Source: Candidatus Azobacteroides sp. (lineage in GTDB: Bacteria > Bacteroidota > Bacteroidia > Bacteroidales > WRGA01). From it: a stretch of 36,952 nt of DNA. A program made the position numbers and the translations under genes. The notes under the pieces are model-generated. The model saw nothing but the letters and a program-made list of their open reading frames with translations. It was not told the origin of the DNA and did not search any database. Of this stretch, positions 32,361-36,952 are shown one piece after another. The stretch is taken from the NCBI GenBank assembly GCA_009787405.1, contig WRGA01000104.1:1-36952 (forward strand), read 5' to 3'. The first letter of the stretch is position 1; every line of letters begins with the position of its first letter.

Positions 32361-32843
32361 TTACTTAGTTTTTAATTGACTGTTGTCTACTTTTTTAGGC
32401 TTGAGATCGTTGGCGATTTGCATCACTTTTCTCAATTCAGCTTTTTTTACTTCTCCGGCCAAAATAATCACACTGTCTTTCGCGCTTACTGTCACATCTT
32501 TGAACCCTGCTGCGGTAAGAGCGGCTGTTGCGGCTGTTGTCAAAGCATCGTCGGGTGTAACGACCGGCGCTTGAGCTTCGGGTAATTTAACTTCGATGTT
32601 GTTTACCACCGATTTGATGTCTTTAACCGTTTTCACGGAAGCTTCCGCTGCTGCCTTTACTTCATCCGATATTACCACTCCCGATAAAGTAACCACCCCG
32701 TTTTTCACTTCTGATGAAATGGTCGGCTGAGAAGACAATACTGTTGCTACTTCTTTTTGGATCTTTTCATCATTCGGCTTGCAGGAATAAAAGCTGATTC
32801 CCGCTAATAAAGCCACTGCACATACAAGAATTTTTGTTTTCAT
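32361..32843 (-). CDS. BON-domain lipoprotein
   Basis: 160 residues. A lipoprotein signal (KILVCAVALLAGISFYSC, cysteine 20) is followed by two BON-like units: KEVATVLSSQPTISSEVKNGVVTLSGVV...AAAEASVKTVKDIKSVVNNIEV and a second from TAATAALTAAGFKDVTVSAKDSVIILAGEV. BON domains are thought to bind phospholipid surfaces. It is cotranscribed with the Kbp-like gene. Confidence 0.85.
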   Translation of the reverse strand: MKTKILVCAVALLAGISFYSCKPNDEKIQKEVATVLSSQPTISSEVKNGVVTLSGVVISDEVKAAAEASVKTVKDIKSVVNNIEVKLPEAQAPVVTPDDALTTAATAALTAAGFKDVTVSAKDSVIILAGEVKKAELRKVMQIANDLKPKKVDNSQLKTK

Positions 32844-32923
32844 TGTTTACTTGATTTTTTTGGATTAATGAATAAATTGAAAATATACAACTAATAAAAC
32901 AAAATCGATGATAAAATACGGTG

Positions 32924-32931
32924 CAAATTTA
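32924..32931 (-). promoter_or_regulatory. Promoter -7 box for the BON-LysM pair
   Basis: TAAATTTG on the minus strand fits TAnnTTTG, with a leader of about 75 bases. Confidence 0.45.
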
Positions 32932-33086
32932 GAGAAATATTCACGGTTGTTTTTTTTACAATAGTTAAATTTTAGCGGTCTTGTGATAATAAATATGAAT
33001 TTAATTTAAAATGCCTCTACAAGCCTGTCTACGAGGGATCAAAGGCTTTATCGTCAAGAATACGGGAAATATCGTCCGGCGAATTA

Positions 33087-35039
33087 CTAAGTATTTTCAT
33101 CGGCGGAATGTTTTTCATCGTATATTTCAAAAATAGAATTATTGCTGATAAATTCGGGTACCATCTCTTTCATGAGTTGCACCGTTGATTGAATATCGAC
33201 GGCTTGTGATTTTTCGATTAATTTGTTGAGTTTTTTTCTGACTTCTTCGTATTCATATTCCCGGACTCTGGCCACCATGATTTTTTTGTGGGAGGTCGGG
33301 ATGGTGTATTCTTCGTCATTCAACAATTCTTCGTATAATTTTTCTCCCGGACGCAATCCCGTATAAACGATGGGGATGTCTTTGTCGGGTTCGAATCCCG
33401 CCAATTCGATCATTCTTTTAGCCAGATCTGCAATTTTTACGGGTTCCCCCATGTCGAAAACGAATATTTCCCCTCCGTTTCCGATAAATGCAGCCTCCAA
33501 TACCAACCGACAGGCTTCGGGGATGGTCATGAAATAACGGATGATATCCGGGTGGGTGACCGTCACCGGGCCGCCGGCTTTAATTTGCGCCCTGAACCGC
33601 GGGATGACGGATCCGTTGGAACCCAGCACATTTCCGAACCGGGTGGTTGAAAAACGGGTGATTCCCTTCATCTTTTTTTCTTGGATGGCTTTGTCCAGAC
33701 TTTGTACGTAAATTTCGGCAATGCGCTTGGACGCTCCCATGATGTTGGTCGGGTTTACTGCTTTGTCGGTGGATATCATGACAAAACGCTCGACATCGTA
33801 CCTCACCGAAAAATCGGCGATGTTTCGGGTTCCTTGCGCATTTACCATCACGGCTTCGCACGGATTTTGTTCCATCAAAGGCACGTGCTTGTATGCGGCG
33901 GCGTGAAACACCATGTTGGGGTGGTAGTTCCTGAAAACGAAATCCACGCGGTAACCCGAACGGACATCTCCGATGACGCATTCGATGTTCAGGTACGGAA
34001 ATTTATCTTGTATTTCCAATTGCAATTCGTGTAAAGGAGACTCTGCAATATCGAAAAGAATCAGTTTGCTGACTTTGAATTTAGCCAATTGTCTCACCAA
34101 TTCGCTTCCGATGGAACCGGCTGCTCCCGAAATCAAGATGGTTTTGCCGTTGATCCAACGTCCGATCGATTTCAAATTGATCTGTATTTCTTCCCGGTCC
34201 AATAAATCTTCGATTTGTATTTCCTTGATTTTGCCGCGGGAAATTTTTCCGGCACCCAATTCTTCGATGGACGGAGTGACAAGCATTTTTATTTTTTTCT
34301 TCAGGCAAATTTGCACCAGTTCGTTTTGTTCTTTTCTCACAATATCGTGCGTAGGGAAAACAACGGCGCTGATGTTTAAATCTTCCAATAACTTGTCGAT
34401 GTCTTTCAACTGATACACTTCAAATCCGGATATGCGCGAATTGTGCAACGATGATTTCGGAGAAATAAATCCCATCAAAAGATAATCGTCGAAAACGGTT
34501 GATGTCAATAATGCCCCGATCGATACGCTTCTGGGATCGACTCCGTAAACAAGAATTTTTTCCCGTATTTTCCCGGAATTCAGCGTTAATTGGCGGTAAA
34601 AAATCACCAGGCAGGTGCGGAAAGCGATCAACAGGAAAACTCCCATGAAGAAATCCAGCAGCCATTCGATCACTAATATTTCGTATCTGTTGGCCTTGAT
34701 GTAATGTAAGATCAGAAATATGCTCAAGTTTCTGCACACCATAGCTCCTACGATGCGCCAAAGCTCGTGAAGCGCAGAATATCTGATAATTCCTTTATAG
34801 GTTTTGAATAACAGCAAAAAAAGGATGCTTCCTATGGTCGCCAAAAGATAGACGTCCCAAAAAGAAGTCCGGTTGTATTGCTGATTGAAAATTTTAAGGC
34901 TGAAATAGTAAACGATCGTAGTGGATATAAGCGAAATTATGATATCCATTACAAATATGATCCATTCACTCAAATATTTGGAATCCCGGACTTTGTCAGC
35001 CAGTAAAGTCAGAAATCGATCAAAGCTTTTATTTTTCAT
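33087..35039 (-). CDS. Membrane-bound nucleotide-sugar dehydratase/epimerase (FlaA1/CapD family)
   Basis: 650 residues. About four N-terminal membrane helices (24-45, 62-79, 97-113, 123-145) are followed by a CoA-binding-like Rossmann region (160-270) and the catalytic extended SDR domain. NAD-binding motif GAAGSIGSE (305-313); catalytic region STDKAVNPTNIMGASKR, with the altered S/T-D-K and MGxxK pattern of 4,6-dehydratases; then TTRFGNVLGSNGSVIPRF and GLRPGEKLYEELL. It probably converts a UDP-GlcNAc-type sugar to a 4-keto-6-deoxy intermediate for capsule or O-antigen. It ends with TAG. Together with the upstream glycosyltransferase it forms a polysaccharide cluster. Confidence 0.92.
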   Translation of the reverse strand: MKNKSFDRFLTLLADKVRDSKYLSEWIIFVMDIIISLISTTIVYYFSLKIFNQQYNRTSFWDVYLLATIGSILFLLLFKTYKGIIRYSALHELWRIVGAMVCRNLSIFLILHYIKANRYEILVIEWLLDFFMGVFLLIAFRTCLVIFYRQLTLNSGKIREKILVYGVDPRSVSIGALLTSTVFDDYLLMGFISPKSSLHNSRISGFEVYQLKDIDKLLEDLNISAVVFPTHDIVRKEQNELVQICLKKKIKMLVTPSIEELGAGKISRGKIKEIQIEDLLDREEIQINLKSIGRWINGKTILISGAAGSIGSELVRQLAKFKVSKLILFDIAESPLHELQLEIQDKFPYLNIECVIGDVRSGYRVDFVFRNYHPNMVFHAAAYKHVPLMEQNPCEAVMVNAQGTRNIADFSVRYDVERFVMISTDKAVNPTNIMGASKRIAEIYVQSLDKAIQEKKMKGITRFSTTRFGNVLGSNGSVIPRFRAQIKAGGPVTVTHPDIIRYFMTIPEACRLVLEAAFIGNGGEIFVFDMGEPVKIADLAKRMIELAGFEPDKDIPIVYTGLRPGEKLYEELLNDEEYTIPTSHKKIMVARVREYEYEEVRKKLNKLIEKSQAVDIQSTVQLMKEMVPEFISNNSIFEIYDEKHSADENT

Positions 35040-35128
35040 TCTGGAAATTGAAAATTAAAATTGATGTACTTACTCTTAACGGCGGTAAAAATATGTCAAT
35101 GCTTCTCTAGGTGTTTCATTTACTTAAC

Positions 35129-36322
35129 TTATGAGCTTGACTGAATGATTTGTTTAAATTTTTCTAAAATAATATCTTCCGAAAGGTTGTCCAAGACGTA
35201 TTTTCTCGCATTCTCCGCCCGGGTTTTCCGTTCTTCGTCGTGATTCAACATCCGGATGATGTTGTCGGCCATAGATCGGGCATCGTCGCAGATAACGATT
35301 TCTTTTTCCGTTATCCCTTCAATACCTTCGGCTCCGATGGTGGTGGTGACGACCGGACAACCGGCTGCCATGGCCTGCAATATTTTGTTTTGTACGCCTG
35401 CCCCCGACAGCATCGGCGCTACAAAGATGCTCGGGCCGGTAAAATATTCACTGACATCGTCGACAAATCCGGTGACGACGATCCCTTCTTTTTCTCCCAG
35501 TTTAACCACTTTCGGGTCGGGGCGATTGCCCACAATATAGAATATCAGTCCGGGAAATTCTTTTTTGATTTTGTCGAAAACTTCGTTTACAAAATAACAT
35601 ACGGCGGTAATGTTTGATTCGTAATACATCGAACCGACGAATACCAATGACTTAGCCGTTTCGTGATAATTTGTTTTGATGTAAGGAGGAATGTCGGTGA
35701 TGTTTGAAATGACCGCGATTTCCCGTTTCGGATGTGTGCTGTTCGATGAAATATATTTTCCGTCTATTGCTGAAATAATCATGGTTTTGTCGAATCTTTC
35801 CAAAATATCCGTCTCATAGTTCAGGCATCTTTTATGATCGATGGAATAAAGAATTTTCCAAATCCCCGATGATTTTTGCTTTGCCCTTTCATAATTCATG
35901 GAAATGGCATCGACATAATCGATGATTTTGATGACATTTTCTTTTTTTCTCACATATTCCGCCGTCCTGATGTTATTGCAGAAAACGGTATCGTACCGGT
36001 GCAGGTTGTTGTCGATCCATTGTCGGATTTCGGATGAATAAAAATAATACACTTGCAGGGGAAGATTTCCGAAAACCAATCCCAGCAAAGTATTCCGAAT
36101 GGATTCATACTTGGAAGAGGTAAAAGAATAAATGTTTTTACAATAAGGACGAAGTCCGTTGTCGGTCTCGGGATTTTCTTTGTCGGTGAGATATAACAGG
36201 TCTATATCGTCATAGGCATATAATTGAGACAGCGATTTAATCATTTGGTAAGAACGCATTTCTCCGCCTGTATGAAGCGGGTAGGGGGCCTTGGAGTTAA
36301 TGATTAAAATTTTTTTACCCAT
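35129..36322 (-). CDS. GT4-type glycosyltransferase
   Basis: 397 residues from ATG 36322 (MGKKILIINSKAPYPLHTGGEMRSYQMI), the standard GT-B opening with the acceptor-loop glycines. A longer frame to 36508 adds a hydrophobic stretch unlike the family and is not favoured. The C-terminal donor-binding half shows SLVFVGSMYYESN, IVVTGFVDDVSEYF, APMLSGAGVQNKILQAMAAGCPVVTTTIGAEGIE, with the E-x7-E type site. It resembles the PEP-CTERM/exosortase-associated Stp1-like group. It adds a sugar to a lipid-linked glycan in the cytoplasm. Confidence 0.88.
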   Translation of the reverse strand: MGKKILIINSKAPYPLHTGGEMRSYQMIKSLSQLYAYDDIDLLYLTDKENPETDNGLRPYCKNIYSFTSSKYESIRNTLLGLVFGNLPLQVYYFYSSEIRQWIDNNLHRYDTVFCNNIRTAEYVRKKENVIKIIDYVDAISMNYERAKQKSSGIWKILYSIDHKRCLNYETDILERFDKTMIISAIDGKYISSNSTHPKREIAVISNITDIPPYIKTNYHETAKSLVFVGSMYYESNITAVCYFVNEVFDKIKKEFPGLIFYIVGNRPDPKVVKLGEKEGIVVTGFVDDVSEYFTGPSIFVAPMLSGAGVQNKILQAMAAGCPVVTTTIGAEGIEGITEKEIVICDDARSMADNIIRMLNHDEERKTRAENARKYVLDNLSEDIILEKFKQIIQSSS

Positions 36323-36615
36323 TGATGTTATGACTTGATTCGTTTTAATGATTGATAATAAAAAACGCAAAATTATTAAAATCTTGCTTATAATAGACGT
36401 TATAAATATTAAGATTTTATAAAAATAAACAAGATAAAAGATCGCTGGAAACAAATTCGACTCCGTCGAATGCACCTGATCAATGCTGTTCCGGAGACCG
36501 GTTCTCATTCATGCAGTTTAAATTGTTAAACAAAACCTCCTTATTGAGTGTTTATTAAGTGAGAGATAAAGTAAAAAGACGGTATGATCAATTTGATTCC
36601 ATGAAATTTACAAAG

Positions 36616-36693
36616 CCGCAAAATTATTGAAGCACGGCAAAGAATTTTTTCTCCTTTTTTTATTATGTTTTGCCTGCTTCGATAATTTTGCGG
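36616..36693. promoter_or_regulatory. Large stem-loop in the polysaccharide leader
   Basis: CCGCAAAATTATTGAAGCA (36616-36634) pairs with TGCTTCGATAATTTTGCGG (36675-36693) with one mismatch; after a 1-base bulge GGCAAA (36636-36641) pairs with TTTGCC (36669-36674). That gives a 25-bp stem with a 27-base T-rich loop. It lies downstream of the promoter-like box on the minus strand. Confidence 0.7.
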
Positions 36694-36736
36694 TTCTTTT
36701 TCGGATCATTGAATGATTTTCCTGCAAGAAATAATG

Positions 36737-36744
36737 CAAACATA
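36737..36744 (-). promoter_or_regulatory. Possible promoter -7 box for the polysaccharide genes
   Basis: TATGTTTG on the minus strand fits TAnnTTTG; no clear -33 element. The distance to the glycosyltransferase start is long. Confidence 0.35.
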
Positions 36745-36841
36745 GATGATTTTTGCGCTTAGATTTAATTTTAATATTATTTAACTTTGAAACAACCAAA
36801 CACGCTGCTTATTTATACCATAATTATATTGCCTTATTTTT

Positions 36842-36952
36842 GTTAAGTACCCGGAAAAATTTAATTTAAATTATTTTAAACGCGAAGATGCAAAGACACA
36901 AAGCCGCAAAGATTTTAAACTTCGCGTCTTTTCGCCTTTGTGACTTGGCGTT
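36842..36952 (-). repeat. Dispersed hairpin repeat, copy 4 (inverted, cut by window end)
   Basis: It starts GTTAAGTACCCGGAAAAATT and continues TTTAAACGCGAAGATGCAAA to GATTTTAAACTTCGCGTC, the reverse complement of the copy at 781-898, including the GTACTTA terminus. The far end lies outside the window. Confidence 0.8.

Larger units (their letters stand above)
36323..36841. other. Long leader region upstream of the polysaccharide genes
   Basis: About 520 bases with no supported gene. It holds a promoter-like box (36737-36744, minus strand), a large stem-loop (36616-36693), and AT-rich sequence. A 63-codon frame on the minus strand (36608-36799) spans the stem-loop and is judged spurious. If the box is used, the glycosyltransferase mRNA leader is about 415 bases. 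Confidence 0.5.

Noticed and set aside
33029-33088. A coding-like tail just after the sugar dehydratase stop (SNSPDDISRILDDKAFDPS in another frame)
   Set aside because: It is only 19 codons, the dehydratase already has normal length, and no homology was recognised; it may be chance.
35129-36508. Longer start for the glycosyltransferase with an N-terminal hydrophobic segment
   Set aside because: The family begins at MGKKILIINSKAPYP; the extra 62 residues are AT-rich leader translated.
36608-36799. A 63-codon minus-strand open frame in the polysaccharide leader
   Set aside because: Its codons run through both arms of the large stem-loop, its composition is that of random AT-rich DNA, and no ribosome-binding site is seen.

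Overview
The window comes from a Bacteroidota chromosome, most likely order Bacteroidales. The evidence is the gene content (gldH, a RicT/PSP1 protein, a BatA/MoxR/DUF58 operon, a membrane-anchored HU-LysM protein, an FlaA1/CapD-type sugar dehydratase) and about a dozen Bacteroidota-type promoter boxes (TAnnTTTG) placed just upstream of gene starts. Annotation rests on reading the sequence only; no database search was made.

Layout. Bases 1-4784 form an accessory, decaying region. It holds the 3' end of a TPR gene with near-identical 102-bp repeats, a HEPN-MNT toxin-antitoxin-like pair whose HEPN gene carries two in-frame TAG codons, a tyrosine recombinase remnant, a frameshifted Schlafen/AlbA-type ATP-binding regulator, and much repeat DNA. 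A direct repeat of about 190 bp lies on both sides of the HEPN-MNT pair. From 4785 to 9435 (minus strand) there is a MoxR/Bat operon: moxR, an unknown exported protein, a DUF58 protein, a DUF4381-like protein and batA. The usual batB-E do not follow; the operon stops at the accessory region. Next, also on the minus strand, come the HU-TM-LysM protein, rimO and an OmpA-type porin.

From 14703 to 30489 all genes are on the plus strand: a FemAB-like acyltransferase with a sugar transferase; pepD, a RicT-like gene, gldH and a small unknown gene; htpG; mutL, an NlpC/P60 hydrolase and tcdA; an acyl-CoA synthetase; a tiny lipoprotein; a flavin reductase-like protein with a lipoprotein signal; cvfB; and a TrmH-type RNA methyltransferase. 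The remainder is on the minus strand: a higBA module with a 1-nt frameshift in the toxin, a DUF456 membrane protein, a BON lipoprotein with a Kbp-like BON-LysM protein, and a surface-polysaccharide pair (CapD/FlaA1-like dehydratase and GT4 glycosyltransferase) with a long upstream leader.

Themes. Core genes look intact. Damage is confined to accessory genes: in both toxin-antitoxin loci the toxin frame is broken and the antitoxin frame is open. A hairpin-forming intergenic repeat occurs four times, plus one copy lacking its core, and a second family of small triplet-loop palindromes fills the first 5 kb. Many genes concern the envelope: Bat/MoxR, OmpA, HU-LysM, NlpC/P60, BON-LysM, GldH and polysaccharide synthesis.
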